Shown in pieces: positions 14,807-23,325 of a stretch of DNA of 64,000 bases. A program made the position numbers and the translations under genes. How positions within the stretch are numbered: the first letter of the stretch is position 1; the number at the start of each line of letters is the position of its first letter. The notes beneath the pieces are model-generated. The model searched no databases. It worked only from the letters and a program-made list of their open reading frames with translations, and was not told the origin of the DNA. The stretch is taken from assembly GCA_020524245.1 (NCBI GenBank), contig JAIVLN010000001.1:930001-994000 (forward strand), written 5' to 3'. Source of the DNA: Rossellomorea aquimaris (GTDB lineage: Bacteria; Bacillota; Bacilli; Bacillales; Fictibacillaceae).

Positions 14807-15913
14807 TTAATGCTTTTCTCGGTCAATTTTTTTATCGATTCCTTTTTCAATCAAAGCGAATGTAGAGAAATCCTTCGGTGCAATAAACGTCACTGCAACC
14901 CCACTTAAACCTGCACGACCTGTACGGCCTATCCGATGTATATAGCTTTCAGCATCTAAGGGAACATCATAATTGAAAATATGTGTCACACCTTCGATGT
15001 CCAGTCCTCTGGCGGCAATATCAGTAGCCACAAGTAAATGGATATGACCTTTTCTGAAACGCTCCATTACTTCCTCGCGTTTAGTTTGTGACAATCCACC
15101 ATGGAGCTCATCCGTCAGATATCCTTTATCTTGAAGAGCAACGTTCAGCTTCGTCACCCGCCGCTTCGTCCGGCAAAAGATGATGCCAAGAAACGGCTGC
15201 TCAGTCTTAATCGTTTTCATAAGTGCTTGTTGTTTTTTACGATCCGTCGTTTCAACAACATACTCCTTAATTTCATGAATGTCCAAATCACCAGGTGCCA
15301 CCATGACTTGATCAGGATCGTTCATATAACGTTTTGTCAACTTCAGAATTTCAACAGGCATGGTAGCAGAAAACAGTGCTGTAAGCCGTTCCGCTGGCAA
15401 TGCATCAATAATGGCTTCTGCTTCTTGTAAAAATCCGATCTGAAGCATCTGATCCGCCTCATCCAATACAAGAAAGGATACATGAGTCAACTCAATCGTG
15501 TTTCTCCTCATATGATCCAGGACTCGACCAGGGGTTCCAACAACGATGTGTACAGCTCCTTCGAGTACTTTCATTTGCTTGTGGATGTCCTGTCCACCAT
15601 ACACTGCTAGGGACTTGATACCGGTGCCCATCGTTAATTTCTCAAGCTCTGTTGTAATCTGCAGAGCGAGTTCTCGGGTAGGAGCTAAAATCAGAGATTG
15701 AATCCGAGGATCATCCACACAAACCTTTTCAATCATCGGAAGCAGAAAGGCGATCGTTTTACCTGAACCCGTTTTCGCTTGACCGACAACATCTTTTCCT
15801 TCCATTAACAAGGGAATCGTGTCTTTTTGGATCTGAGTCGGTTCTACGATGCCTTGTTCAGCCAACTTATCAATATAGGTAGATGTAATGCCTAGTGTAT
15901 TAAAATCAGTCAT
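14807..15913 (-). CDS. DEAD-box RNA helicase, short (YfmL-like)
   Basis: This is a 368-residue helicase core with no long tail. Motifs in order are Q motif (GIVEPTQIQ), I (AKTGSGKT), Ia (PTRELA), Ib (TPGR), II (DEAD), III (SAT), IV (IIFCRTK), V (ATDIAARGLD) and VI (HRIGRTGRAG). Among the four Bacillus DEAD-box proteins the short length matches YfmL, which aids ribosome assembly and cold growth. This assignment rests on length and overall look rather than on a diagnostic domain. Monocistronic. Confidence 0.88.
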   Translation of the reverse strand: MTDFNTLGITSTYIDKLAEQGIVEPTQIQKDTIPLLMEGKDVVGQAKTGSGKTIAFLLPMIEKVCVDDPRIQSLILAPTRELALQITTELEKLTMGTGIKSLAVYGGQDIHKQMKVLEGAVHIVVGTPGRVLDHMRRNTIELTHVSFLVLDEADQMLQIGFLQEAEAIIDALPAERLTALFSATMPVEILKLTKRYMNDPDQVMVAPGDLDIHEIKEYVVETTDRKKQQALMKTIKTEQPFLGIIFCRTKRRVTKLNVALQDKGYLTDELHGGLSQTKREEVMERFRKGHIHLLVATDIAARGLDIEGVTHIFNYDVPLDAESYIHRIGRTGRAGLSGVAVTFIAPKDFSTFALIEKGIDKKIDREKH

Positions 15914-15967
15914 TTTTTCACCGCTTTATGTAGGATATATGTTAGATTACTCCACTTTCCGTTAAAA

Positions 15968-16000
15968 GTAAAAAGCCCCTTCCTAAAAAGAAGGGACTTC
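15968..16000 (-). terminator. Terminator of the osmC gene
   Basis: The stem GAAGTCCCTTC/GAAGGGGCTTT is followed by TTTAC on the minus strand. Confidence 0.75.
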
Positions 16001-16013
16001 ATCTATTTTAAAG

Positions 16014-16442
16014 TTAAGCTTTAACCCAGTTAGGCACCATTTCAACGTCAGCTGCAACCATTGTCGTATAGATCGGGCAACGGCTGTCGACGATTTCTTG
16101 CAATTCCTTGATACGGTCTTCAGACTCGCTAGTTTGAACTTTCGCGTTCACCGTGATCTTTTGGAAATAAGGACGTACACTCTTGTCTCCCATCATTCCT
16201 TTTGGATCGATGTCTCCATTGATTTCAAAATCGATTCCTTGCAAATCGAAGTCGATCTCTTTTGCAACGAAGTTTGCAATTGCGTTTTCGCAACCTGCTA
16301 GTGAAATGAGTAGTGTCGCGAGTGGGTTGGCACCTTCATCCGTTCCACCCATGTTTGCTGGTTCGTCGATTACGACTGTGTGATCGTGAGATTTACCTGT
16401 TGTGTTCATACCTTTTGATACGGCTGTAATTTTTTCAATCAT
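16014..16442 (-). CDS. OsmC/Ohr-family protein
   Basis: This 142-residue protein has the two redox cysteines of the OsmC/Ohr fold in LISLAGCENAIANF (about Cys51) and VDSRCPIY (about Cys119). Such proteins reduce organic peroxides using lipoyl or low-molecular thiols. The GMNTTGKSHDHTVVIDEP N-terminus points to an OsmC-like subgroup rather than Ohr. It lies 15 bases downstream of a TetR-type regulator, and a DsbA-like gene further upstream carries a matching operator, suggesting a small thiol/electrophile stress regulon. Confidence 0.88.
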   Translation of the reverse strand: MIEKITAVSKGMNTTGKSHDHTVVIDEPANMGGTDEGANPLATLLISLAGCENAIANFVAKEIDFDLQGIDFEINGDIDPKGMMGDKSVRPYFQKITVNAKVQTSESEDRIKELQEIVDSRCPIYTTMVAADVEMVPNWVKA

Positions 16443-16457
16443 TGTTGAATTCTCCTT

Positions 16458-17042
16458 TCAATGCTTTGCGTATTGTACTCTTATATTCTCGACAATATTT
16501 TTTAAAATCGTGAGATCCTGAAAATTCTTCATCAACAGGATGCCGCCTTCAATTTGTGCGACAACCGCTTGTGCATGTTGTCTAGCCATGTCTTCTCCGA
16601 CAATGTCTTTTAAAACATCTGCAAGACTGTTGATCCATTTTTCAAATAGAACATTGACTTTGGTACGGAAAGTTTCATCATGTTCACTCATTTCGAGTGC
16701 AAGATTTCCGAACGGACAGCCGCGAAAGCTTGCTGATTTTTCATGATAAGCAATCGCCCAGTCAAGCATTTCATTCAGCTTTTCACCTGAAGGCTTGTCC
16801 GACTTGAGAATCGCTTCAATGAGATTTTGATCCCATGTCCGGACGAATTGATCCACGACTGCAATTCCTAAGTCTTTCTTCGTTGAGAAATAATGATAAA
16901 ATTGTCCCTTTCCAATGTCAGCAGCGTTGAGAATGTCGCTGAGCTTTGTATTTTCATAACCCTTTGAATGAATCAATTCAGATGTTGTTAAAATGATGTG
17001 TTCTTTCTTAGTCGTCATAGATATCACCTGTTCAGTTTTCAT
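16458..17042 (-). CDS. TetR/AcrR-family transcriptional regulator
   Basis: This 194-residue repressor has its N-terminal helix-turn-helix in YENTKLSDILNAADIGKGQFYHYFSTKKDLG. The C-terminal ligand domain resembles the YxaF/LmrA type (FRGCPFGNLALEMSEHDETFRTKV). The start could be ATG 17042 or ATG 17018; both have a plausible ribosome binding site. TACC-N8-GGTA near-palindromes lie just upstream of this gene and a perfect ACCAACCGGTTGGT lies upstream of the DsbA-like gene, so it probably controls itself, osmC and the DsbA-like gene. Confidence 0.9.
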   Translation of the reverse strand: MKTEQVISMTTKKEHIILTTSELIHSKGYENTKLSDILNAADIGKGQFYHYFSTKKDLGIAVVDQFVRTWDQNLIEAILKSDKPSGEKLNEMLDWAIAYHEKSASFRGCPFGNLALEMSEHDETFRTKVNVLFEKWINSLADVLKDIVGEDMARQHAQAVVAQIEGGILLMKNFQDLTILKNIVENIRVQYAKH

Positions 17043-17052
17043 TGCCGACTCC

Positions 17053-17068
17053 TACCAACCAGTCGGTA
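17053..17068. promoter_or_regulatory. Operator upstream of the tetR-osmC unit
   Basis: TACCAACCAGTCGGTA is an imperfect palindrome closely related to the perfect site at 17837-17850. Confidence 0.65.
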
Positions 17069-17119
17069 CAATTCAAACATAACATACTGGAATTTCCTCA
17101 TTCAAGGTTCTATCAATCA

Positions 17120-17761
17120 TCAGCAACCATCAGGTCCGCAATAGAGCCCTTGTGCTCCGACACCTTCATCTTTCTCGTTTTCAGCTTCGATCATTCTTTT
17201 CAAGACCGAAATCGGTTGTGCACCGACGGATATCATTTCACCATACTGATACGTCGGAACGCCAGTAACACCTTGTGCATGTGCATCTTGTATGGAACCG
17301 ATCAGTCGGTTTTGATAAACCGGATTCTCGATCGCATTCATAAGCTCATCTGGGTCTAGCGATACTTTTTCAGCGATTTCTCTTAATACGTCATCTTGAT
17401 CAATATCCTTGCCTTCTACCCAATAAGCCTGGAAAACCGTGTCTCGGTACTGCTCTTCACTTCCTTGTTCCTTCGCAAATTCAAAACCAAGTAAAGCTTT
17501 ACGGGAATCGCTTGTCACTTCCGTCAACACTTCTGGCTTCATGTCGATTCCATGGCGTTCCGCAAGCATCTTGACGTTTTCATACGCTTGCTTCATATAG
17601 GGGCTTGTTGGATCTGGTTGACCTTCTGGATGAAGCTCAAACTCTCTCCACTCCAATTCCAGCCCAGGAATCTCTTGTTGCAGTCGTTCGGCATTCACTT
17701 TTCCGATGTAGCAAAACGGACATATGAAATCAGAATAAACGACCAATTTTTTTGTAGACAT
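17120..17761 (-). CDS. DsbA-family (FrnE-like) thiol oxidoreductase
   Basis: This 213-residue thioredoxin-fold protein has the active site YSDFICPFCYIGK (CPFC, near residue 13) and the cis-proline loop GVTGVPTYQYG, matching the FrnE/2-hydroxychromene-isomerase-like DsbA group. There is no signal peptide, so it is cytosolic. The C-terminus carries two more cysteines (GLYCGPDGC). ATG 17761 is chosen because AGGAGGTGGC precedes it; the longer frame upstream runs over the operator. It probably acts in disulfide or quinone/electrophile stress under the neighbouring TetR protein. Confidence 0.88.
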   Translation of the reverse strand: MSTKKLVVYSDFICPFCYIGKVNAERLQQEIPGLELEWREFELHPEGQPDPTSPYMKQAYENVKMLAERHGIDMKPEVLTEVTSDSRKALLGFEFAKEQGSEEQYRDTVFQAYWVEGKDIDQDDVLREIAEKVSLDPDELMNAIENPVYQNRLIGSIQDAHAQGVTGVPTYQYGEMISVGAQPISVLKRMIEAENEKDEGVGAQGLYCGPDGC

Positions 17762-17836
17762 GCTGCCACCTCCTAGGATGTGGTTGTGTCCAATTACATT
17801 TTGAGATATTGGACACTTTTTTAATAACAGATCAAA

Positions 17837-17850
17837 ACCAACCGGTTGGT
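17837..17850. promoter_or_regulatory. TetR-type operator of the dsbA-like gene
   Basis: ACCAACCGGTTGGT is a perfect 14-bp palindrome 76 bases upstream of the start codon. It is related to the site before the tetR gene. Confidence 0.75.
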
Positions 17851-17920
17851 ACAATGCGAATGTATCACAGGACATTGTTCGATGCAAAGCTCGATGCTCA
17901 AAATGTGAGCTAGCTTACAA

Positions 17921-18844
17921 TTACCCGTGTAAACTCCGCCACAAATAGAACACCGCGTACGCTTCCCATCCTTTCCAAGGCTCGAATATAGAACGGATTT
18001 CATCTAAAGAGGGCTTTTTACTTCTCCGTAAAAGATGCTTCAACGCATTATGTAACCCAGCATCACCAATTGGAAAAGCTGAAGGATCCCGTAAACAACG
18101 CATCATGACATAATGGGCTGACCAGGGACCAATTCCCCTGAGGCTGAGGAGCTTTTCTTCTGCTCGTTCAGGTCCCATCTCCATTAAAACATCTTTTGTG
18201 AGCTCCCCGTCAGACATCAACTTTGCGATATGAAGGATGTATTCCGCTTTCCGACCGGTTAACTGCAGTGCCTTCAAATCCTCAACGCTTAATTCCGCAA
18301 TCTTTTCAGGCATCGGAAACAGCCGATAAGACTGTCCATTCCATTCGTAGGAATCACCGTAAGTTTCCACGAGTCGTTTTTTCACGGTATAAGCAAAAGG
18401 TAAATTCACTTGTTGGCCAATCACTGCCCAGCAAAGCGCTTCAAATAGATCCGGTACCCCGATCACTCTCAAGCCTGCATAATCTTTAGTCAATGTACCC
18501 AATATTGGATCATTCTGAGCCATCTGATAAAAAGGTTCTAAATCCGTACGGAAATCCAGCCAGTCTTTAACATACGATATGATGGGCTCATAGGAACTCG
18601 GTGTCCTGTTCAAGCAACTGATCTGTAATTCACGCTCATTTTCAGGTCTGACCTCAATGAGCGTGTATTCTCCATCCACTTCTAAAAGCTTGTAGACAGC
18701 CCCGTTTTTGACCTGATGCATGCACTCCAATGCAGACCGATCAAGGTACACCAATGCTTCATCAAAATTGAAAAGCGCAGGTGTTAAAATCGTTACACTC
18801 GATTTAAAATTGGAATTTTGCATAGCCTTGTTGTGTAAAGTCAT
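17921..18844 (-). CDS. alkA: DNA-3-methyladenine glycosylase (AlkA-type)
   Basis: This 307-residue HhH-GPD glycosylase shows an N-terminal AlkA-like domain, then the GLRVIGVPDLFEALCWAVIGQQ helix, the helix-hairpin-helix LLSLRGIGPWSAHYVMMRCL and the catalytic aspartate in FPIGDAGLHNAL. It removes 3-methyladenine and similar alkylated bases. ATG 18844 is preceded by GGAGGG and overlaps the adaB 3' end by 41 bases, so the two are translationally coupled. It is the third gene of the adaA-adaB-alkA operon. Confidence 0.92.
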   Translation of the reverse strand: MTLHNKAMQNSNFKSSVTILTPALFNFDEALVYLDRSALECMHQVKNGAVYKLLEVDGEYTLIEVRPENERELQISCLNRTPSSYEPIISYVKDWLDFRTDLEPFYQMAQNDPILGTLTKDYAGLRVIGVPDLFEALCWAVIGQQVNLPFAYTVKKRLVETYGDSYEWNGQSYRLFPMPEKIAELSVEDLKALQLTGRKAEYILHIAKLMSDGELTKDVLMEMGPERAEEKLLSLRGIGPWSAHYVMMRCLRDPSAFPIGDAGLHNALKHLLRRSKKPSLDEIRSIFEPWKGWEAYAVFYLWRSLHG

Positions 18845-19352
18845 GATAACCCTCCAAGTGAAGCAGTCGTTCTTTCGCTTTAAGTCCTCCTCGGAACCCG
18901 GTGAGTTCGTTACTTTTACCGATTACACGATGACAAGGAACGACAATCGGAACAGGGTTCGCTCCATTCGCTGTGCCGACTGCTCTTACCGCTTTCGGAT
19001 TTCCGATGGCATGTGCAATCTCGGAATAACTTCGCGTTTCTCCAAACGGAATATCAGTTAATGCCCGCCAGACAGAGGTCTGGAACACCGTCCCTTTAAA
19101 ATCTATCGGAACCGAAAACGCCTCCCGCTTACCATCCAGATATTCGGCGAGTTGCTGTTTATAATCCGAAACTTTCTCTTCATCCTCTATAAGTTTGGCA
19201 TTGTGCACCTTTTTTCCGGTCCATTTCTTCAACGTTTCAAAGGATTCTGTCGGCCAAGTGATCCGGCATAGCCCTTGATCCGTCACAGCTACATACAAAT
19301 TTTGCCCGTCAAAAACATTATGCTGAAATGTTCCCCAATACACGTTGGTCAT
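18804..19352 (-). CDS. adaB: Methylated-DNA-protein cysteine methyltransferase (AdaB/Ogt)
   Basis: This 182-residue suicide repair enzyme has the active-site motif IVVPCHRVIGKSNELTGFRGG, plus the RAVGTANGANPVPI arginine-finger and helix-turn-helix region before it. It removes the methyl group from O6-methylguanine onto the cysteine. A short extension (YHDFTQQGYAKFQF) after the usual end overlaps alkA. It starts 3 bases after adaA. Confidence 0.95.
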   Translation of the reverse strand: MTNVYWGTFQHNVFDGQNLYVAVTDQGLCRITWPTESFETLKKWTGKKVHNAKLIEDEEKVSDYKQQLAEYLDGKREAFSVPIDFKGTVFQTSVWRALTDIPFGETRSYSEIAHAIGNPKAVRAVGTANGANPVPIVVPCHRVIGKSNELTGFRGGLKAKERLLHLEGYHDFTQQGYAKFQF

Positions 19353-19355
19353 CTT

Positions 19356-19931
19356 TCATCCACCTCCAACTGGTTCTAGACGATATTCATTCGGCGTTGA
19401 GCCTATCATTTTCTTGAAAGTTGCTGAGAAATGGGATGGATTTTTGAATCCAACCGCATAAGCAATTTCCGCAACATTCAATTGCGTTGACTTCAATAAA
19501 ATTTGCGCCTGTTCCACACGAATTTTTTGTACATGTTTGGTCGGCGTCAAACCAGTCACACGTTTAACGACCCGCTGCAAATGATACGGACTCATGAGAA
19601 GTTCGGCAGCAATCGTCTCAAGGGTCAGAGGTTCCCGGTACCGCTCTTTGATGTATTTCATTACAGCTTCGGCGATCTCTGCATCCGGTCCAAGTGAGGA
19701 CGGCGTCTCCGGCTTACACCTTTTACAAGGACGAAATCCTGCGTTGAGTGCTTCTTCCACTGAAGGGTAGATCATCACGTTTTCCGGTTTCGGCAGGCGC
19801 GATCGGCAAGACGGTCTGCACACGATTCCCGTTGAACGGATCCCAACATAATACTTCCCGTCATATCTTGTATCACGCTCGATCATCGTCTGATACACCT
19901 CTTGAAAAATAAGGTCACTCACTCCGTTCAC
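19356..19931 (-). CDS. adaA: AdaA methylphosphotriester repair protein and AraC-type activator
   Basis: This 191-residue protein has an N-terminal Ada zinc domain (YYVGIRSTGIVCRPSCRSR...FRPCKRCKP, four cysteines; the first is the methyl acceptor) and a C-terminal AraC helix-turn-helix pair (LTLETIAAELLMSPYHLQRV and NVAEIAYAVGFKNPSHFSATFKK). Methylation of the cysteine by phosphotriesters turns it into an activator of its own operon. It heads adaA-adaB-alkA, the adaptive response to alkylation as in B. subtilis, here with alkA in the operon. Confidence 0.96.
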   Translation of the reverse strand: MNGVSDLIFQEVYQTMIERDTRYDGKYYVGIRSTGIVCRPSCRSRLPKPENVMIYPSVEEALNAGFRPCKRCKPETPSSLGPDAEIAEAVMKYIKERYREPLTLETIAAELLMSPYHLQRVVKRVTGLTPTKHVQKIRVEQAQILLKSTQLNVAEIAYAVGFKNPSHFSATFKKMIGSTPNEYRLEPVGGG

Positions 19932-20011
19932 CCCATTCGTTTTACCACATTATAAACGAAACGGACGCAACTGATAATACTCAAGGAATAGGACCGCAAT
20001 TTTACAACATC

Positions 20012-20044
20012 AAAAAAAACCAGAACCCCTGAAGGATCCTGGCT
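20012..20044 (-). terminator. Terminator of the SDR gene
   Basis: The stem CCAGGATCC/GGGGTTCTGG is followed by TTTTTTTTG on the minus strand. Confidence 0.75.
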
Positions 20045-20052
20045 CAATTCAA

Positions 20053-20796
20053 TTAGTGTTCGTACATCATCTTCTTCGTCATTCCACCGTCAATGACGAT
20101 ATTCTCCCCATTCACAAAATTGTTCTGTTCATCTGTCAGGTAGAGACAAGCACGGGCAATGTCTTCCGGTTTTCCGACCCTTTTGGAAAGATGCTGGTCA
20201 TGGTCGATGTCTCTCAACTGTTCGTAGTTTTCCGTTTGAATCCAACCCGGTGAAATCGCGTTTACGGTAATATCATCCTCTGCAAAGGAACGAGCGAGCG
20301 CGTGTGTAATCGAAATGATTCCACCTTTGGAGGCTGCATACGCTTCTGAGTTCGGCTCAGACATCCCTGCACGAGTCGAAGCGATATTTACAATCGAGCC
20401 GCCCTGTTCTTTCATCACTTTGGCAGCTTCACGGGAACATAGAAAAACACTTCTTAAATTGGTGTTCAGCACATCATCCCATTCTTCAATCGTCAGTTCA
20501 TATGGAGACTTGAATACGGTTATGCCCGCATTATTGATGAGGATATCGATGCCGCCGAACTCCTGGATCGTCTGTACCATCAAGTTGACCACATCGGCTT
20601 CTTTCCGTACATCCGTTTTGATGAAGAGTACCTTCCCTTCTCTTTCCGAAAGGTCTTTTTCAAGCTCTCTACCAGCTCTATCATCTATATCCGCAAGTAC
20701 CACACGGGCTCCCGCTTTCACATATTCAATGGCGATTCCCCTTCCAATTCCGTTCGATGCGCCAGTCACGATAACGACTTTATTTTCAAATGACAT
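20053..20796 (-). CDS. SDR-family oxidoreductase
   Basis: This 247-residue short-chain dehydrogenase/reductase has the cofactor motif TGASNGIGRGIA, NNAG (ILINNAGITVF), the catalytic SIVNIAS Ser and the YAASKGG Tyr-Lys pair. The aspartate at the end of beta-2 (VVLADIDDRAG) favours NAD(H). The GENIVIDGGMTKKMMYEH end is typical of glucose/3-oxoacyl-reductase-like members. The substrate cannot be inferred. It is monocistronic and convergent with adaA only in spacing, not direction. Confidence 0.92.
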   Translation of the reverse strand: MSFENKVVIVTGASNGIGRGIAIEYVKAGARVVLADIDDRAGRELEKDLSEREGKVLFIKTDVRKEADVVNLMVQTIQEFGGIDILINNAGITVFKSPYELTIEEWDDVLNTNLRSVFLCSREAAKVMKEQGGSIVNIASTRAGMSEPNSEAYAASKGGIISITHALARSFAEDDITVNAISPGWIQTENYEQLRDIDHDQHLSKRVGKPEDIARACLYLTDEQNNFVNGENIVIDGGMTKKMMYEH

Positions 20797-20877
20797 GACC
20801 GATTCTCTCCTCTACTTATTTAATCTACTCTCCATTCCATACCCTCCAAGTCGCCCACTCGAACCATAAGTTTCCTT

Positions 20878-20907
20878 TTGACAACGCTTTCAATGTCATG
20901 TTTTAAT
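20878..20907 (+). promoter_or_regulatory. Lipase promoter with overlapping cre site
   Basis: TTGACA (20878-20883) is followed by an 18-base spacer and TTTAAT. TGACAACGCTTTCA (20879-20892) fits the CcpA consensus TGWNANCGNTNWCA fully and overlaps the -35, so carbon catabolite repression is expected. Confidence 0.7.
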
Positions 20908-20944
20908 TATGACTAAGTTCATATTCACTTATGCTAGGAGACAC

Positions 20945-20992
20945 GGAGACGCGCATAAATTCACAAGTGGATTTATGTATGTCTCCTTTTTT
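20945..20992 (+). terminator. Terminator-like hairpin in the lipase leader
   Basis: GGAGAC (20945-20950) pairs with GTCTCC (20981-20986), with an inner ATAAAT/ATTTAT stem, followed by TTTTTT. A second GGAGAC at 20937 could pair with the same 3' arm. It lies between promoter and start codon, so attenuation is possible. Confidence 0.65.
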
Positions 20993-21018
20993 ACATTCTA
21001 TAGAAAAGAGGAGATCCA

Positions 21019-21891
21019 ATGGTCAAACAAATAAGTCTGTCCATTACGATGTTGGTTTTCTTAAGCCTTCTTGGGACAGAGCACCCACAGGTCTCGGCTG
21101 AAAATGATTCACCGGATGACTTCCTTACCGAAGAAGAAGGACCTCCGCCACCCGGTGCCAATGACCCAGAATGCCGTCCAAGTGAGGAACATCCTGAACC
21201 GGTTGTTCTTGTTCCAGGTACTTTTGAAACGATGGAAAGGAACTTCATCAATCTTTCCCCTATGTTAAAAGAAAAAGGATATTGTGTATTTGCGCTGAAC
21301 TATGGATACGAAAACGGTGTTCCTGCATCTGGTCCAATTGAACAGTCAGCAGCGGAATTGAAGACGTTCATTGATAATGTACTCGAACTGACCGGCGCAG
21401 AGAAGGTATCAATCGTTGGTCATAGTCAAGGCGGTATGATGCCTCGTTATTACATGAAATTCTTAGGAGGAGCAGATCAAGTGGAAGATCTCGTCGGTCT
21501 TGTCCCTTCCAACCATGGGACTGATGGTGTGGCAGGTTTCACTGAACTGACAACCACCGGTGCAGACGTGGCCTCTTGTACAGCCTGTCATCAACAACTC
21601 ACAGGATCTGACTTTTTAACGAACCTCAACAAAGGAGACGAAACACCAGGCAGCACCTCTTATACGGTCGTCACGACCCGTAATGATGAAGTTGTAGTTC
21701 CCTATACCTCTGCCTATTTGAATGGTCCCGAAAATAAGGTTGTGAACATTACGATCCAGGATTACTACCCTTATGACCAGATCGAGCATCAAAACATCGC
21801 GCAAGACCCTCTTGCCTTCCAATTTGTGTTTGATGCACTCGATCATGATGGACCTGCTGACCCTGATCGTGCTGTAGCGCTTTTTAAGTAA
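21019..21891 (+). CDS. Secreted class 2-type triacylglycerol lipase
   Basis: This 290-residue protein has a Sec signal peptide (cleavage likely after QVSA, residue 27). The mature alpha/beta hydrolase has VVLVPGTFETMERNF (oxyanion side), the nucleophile elbow VGHSQGGMM, a likely catalytic aspartate in TRNDEVVVPY and histidine in QIEHQNI. There are two cysteine pairs. It most resembles secreted esterase/lipase proteins of the LipA/class 2 group. The promoter overlaps a cre site and the leader carries a terminator-like hairpin, so expression is probably limited to poor carbon supply. Confidence 0.9.
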   Translation: MVKQISLSITMLVFLSLLGTEHPQVSAENDSPDDFLTEEEGPPPPGANDPECRPSEEHPEPVVLVPGTFETMERNFINLSPMLKEKGYCVFALNYGYENGVPASGPIEQSAAELKTFIDNVLELTGAEKVSIVGHSQGGMMPRYYMKFLGGADQVEDLVGLVPSNHGTDGVAGFTELTTTGADVASCTACHQQLTGSDFLTNLNKGDETPGSTSYTVVTTRNDEVVVPYTSAYLNGPENKVVNITIQDYYPYDQIEHQNIAQDPLAFQFVFDALDHDGPADPDRAVALFK

Positions 21892-21895
21892 TTTT

Positions 21896-21927
21896 AAAAG
21901 GACTGCCGATTTAATGGCAGTCCTTTT
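21896..21927. terminator. Bidirectional terminator between lipase and nuclease genes
   Basis: A perfect 12-bp stem AAAAGGACTGCC/GGCAGTCCTTTT serves the two convergent genes. Confidence 0.9.
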
Positions 21928-21932
21928 ATAAT

Positions 21933-22868
21933 CTAACAATCTTTCGGGTTTTCTGTTTTTTCATAACCTGCTTGAATCGCATCTTTTTCCTCTAAGAAAA
22001 AGACACGGTGTTCAATCGGGATCTCCTCCCATTTGTCCGGTTCAACATATGTCTTCGTTTCATGATGACCGACAAACTTGTTCGGACCTCCACGCTTATT
22101 GAAACGGAATTCGTACGGGAGCTCATCAATCGGTTGTTCAGGGTTCCATAAGCCTTTGCCCGCTTCCTTCGCTCTCACGACTGCTTCCCCATAATCCTTG
22201 AAGTGATCCAAATTCGGATAAATGAAGTACGGAACGGCCATACCAAGCTCAATCATTTCCTTATTGATGTTTTTATTTTCTTTTATGACGATGGCTAATA
22301 GACGTCCATATTGATCGAATGGCTCGTCGCCTACTTCAATTTCTACATTTTCGCTTAATGGTAAAAGGTTCTGGAGTTGCCGTGTAGCTTCTTCTGCATA
22401 ATAGCCCTGGGAATCTCCCTGGTAATTCGTTTCAGGTGTATCGATGGAAACGAATCGGACCTTTGTCGTCCCTAACACAGGCTTTTCAAGATGGATGGTA
22501 TCGCCGTCTACGACTTTTTTGACGGAAGAGGAAAAACGTCTTGGGGTTTGTGGTGGATCGGTTTGTTCATCAGATTCTTCAACATCTGTTTCCGAGATTA
22601 CATGCATCTCTTGCTGTTCAAGGTTGTCCAATTTGCCGGTTACATGAAACCATTTCCCTCTCTCAAGCCGATCCAGCTTTTCTTTCGATTTGACTAGAAC
22701 ACTATACATGTTCTCATCAATGAAAGGATAGTTGAAGCCATCTTCCAACGGTTCTTCTGCTTTTCCAACAAGATAGCCGCTAACAGTCACTTCATTTCCT
22801 TTTAGTTCGGACTTGTCCTGTTCTGCTAACTCTGCAATACGTACTTTCACATCTTTCAATCCATTCAC
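21933..22868 (-). CDS. Staphylococcal-nuclease-like protein with N-terminal OB-like domain
   Basis: In this 311-residue protein, residues 1-95 look like an OB-type single-strand nucleic-acid domain (GNEVTVSGYLVGKAEE...GKWFHVTGKL). The SNase domain follows a PPQTPRR linker: VKKVVDGDTIHL, KVRFVSIDTPET (Arg, Asp), the E of YYAEEATRQL, and FDQYGRLLAIV. A C-terminal extension holds GGPNKFVGHHETKTYVEP. No signal peptide is present, so it is likely cytosolic, unlike the secreted YncB/YokF group. Confidence 0.88.
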   Translation of the reverse strand: MNGLKDVKVRIAELAEQDKSELKGNEVTVSGYLVGKAEEPLEDGFNYPFIDENMYSVLVKSKEKLDRLERGKWFHVTGKLDNLEQQEMHVISETDVEESDEQTDPPQTPRRFSSSVKKVVDGDTIHLEKPVLGTTKVRFVSIDTPETNYQGDSQGYYAEEATRQLQNLLPLSENVEIEVGDEPFDQYGRLLAIVIKENKNINKEMIELGMAVPYFIYPNLDHFKDYGEAVVRAKEAGKGLWNPEQPIDELPYEFRFNKRGGPNKFVGHHETKTYVEPDKWEEIPIEHRVFFLEEKDAIQAGYEKTENPKDC

Positions 22869-23000
22869 CTTCTTTCACCGGGATATCCTCAGTGTAATAT
22901 AAGAAGCGTGAATGTACTTGTAAAAACCATCATTTTACAAAAAATGAGTCTTAGTACGTATTTTGCGGCATGAGTTTGTTACGGCCTAAGCGGTTGTGCA

Positions 23001-23252
23001 TTACGTATAAAATTCTGTATCACCCGATGCGTCATGTTCTTGACCTTCCTCTAGGAAGTTGAGGACACTCTCTCCTTCATAAAAGTATGGATCGGTTTCC
23101 TTCAGCCAGTTCTGATACGCTTCATAATCGTTATTGAAATCTCCCGTATAAAACCGGTTTGATTCCTGATTGGTCGTCGTATCTATGATGACGATTCCCC
23201 GATACGTTTCACGATCCGGCTCATCATAATCACAAAGAACATAAAAACCCAC
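23001..23252 (-). CDS. Small acidic protein of unknown function
   Basis: This 83-residue protein starts at GTG 23252 with AAGGAGG five bases upstream. It is rich in Asp, Glu, Tyr and Phe (YVLCDYDEPDRETYRGIVII, NNDYEAYQNWLKETDPYFYE) and lacks membrane segments. I do not recognise the family. The strong ribosome binding site is the main support. It stands alone, with a tandem-repeat region upstream. Confidence 0.6.
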   Translation of the reverse strand: MGFYVLCDYDEPDRETYRGIVIIDTTTNQESNRFYTGDFNNDYEAYQNWLKETDPYFYEGESVLNFLEEGQEHDASGDTEFYT

Positions 23253-23325
23253 ACCAAAACCTCCTTGTATGTATGCCTAACCTTTAATGTGGCATGGAAT
23301 CTGATTTTCATACATATCGATGGCT

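Noticed and set aside
21208-21232. VPGTF-coding stretch of the lipase looks like the CCAGGTAC repeat
   Set aside because: It codes for the conserved oxyanion region of the lipase and lacks the palindromic partner arm.
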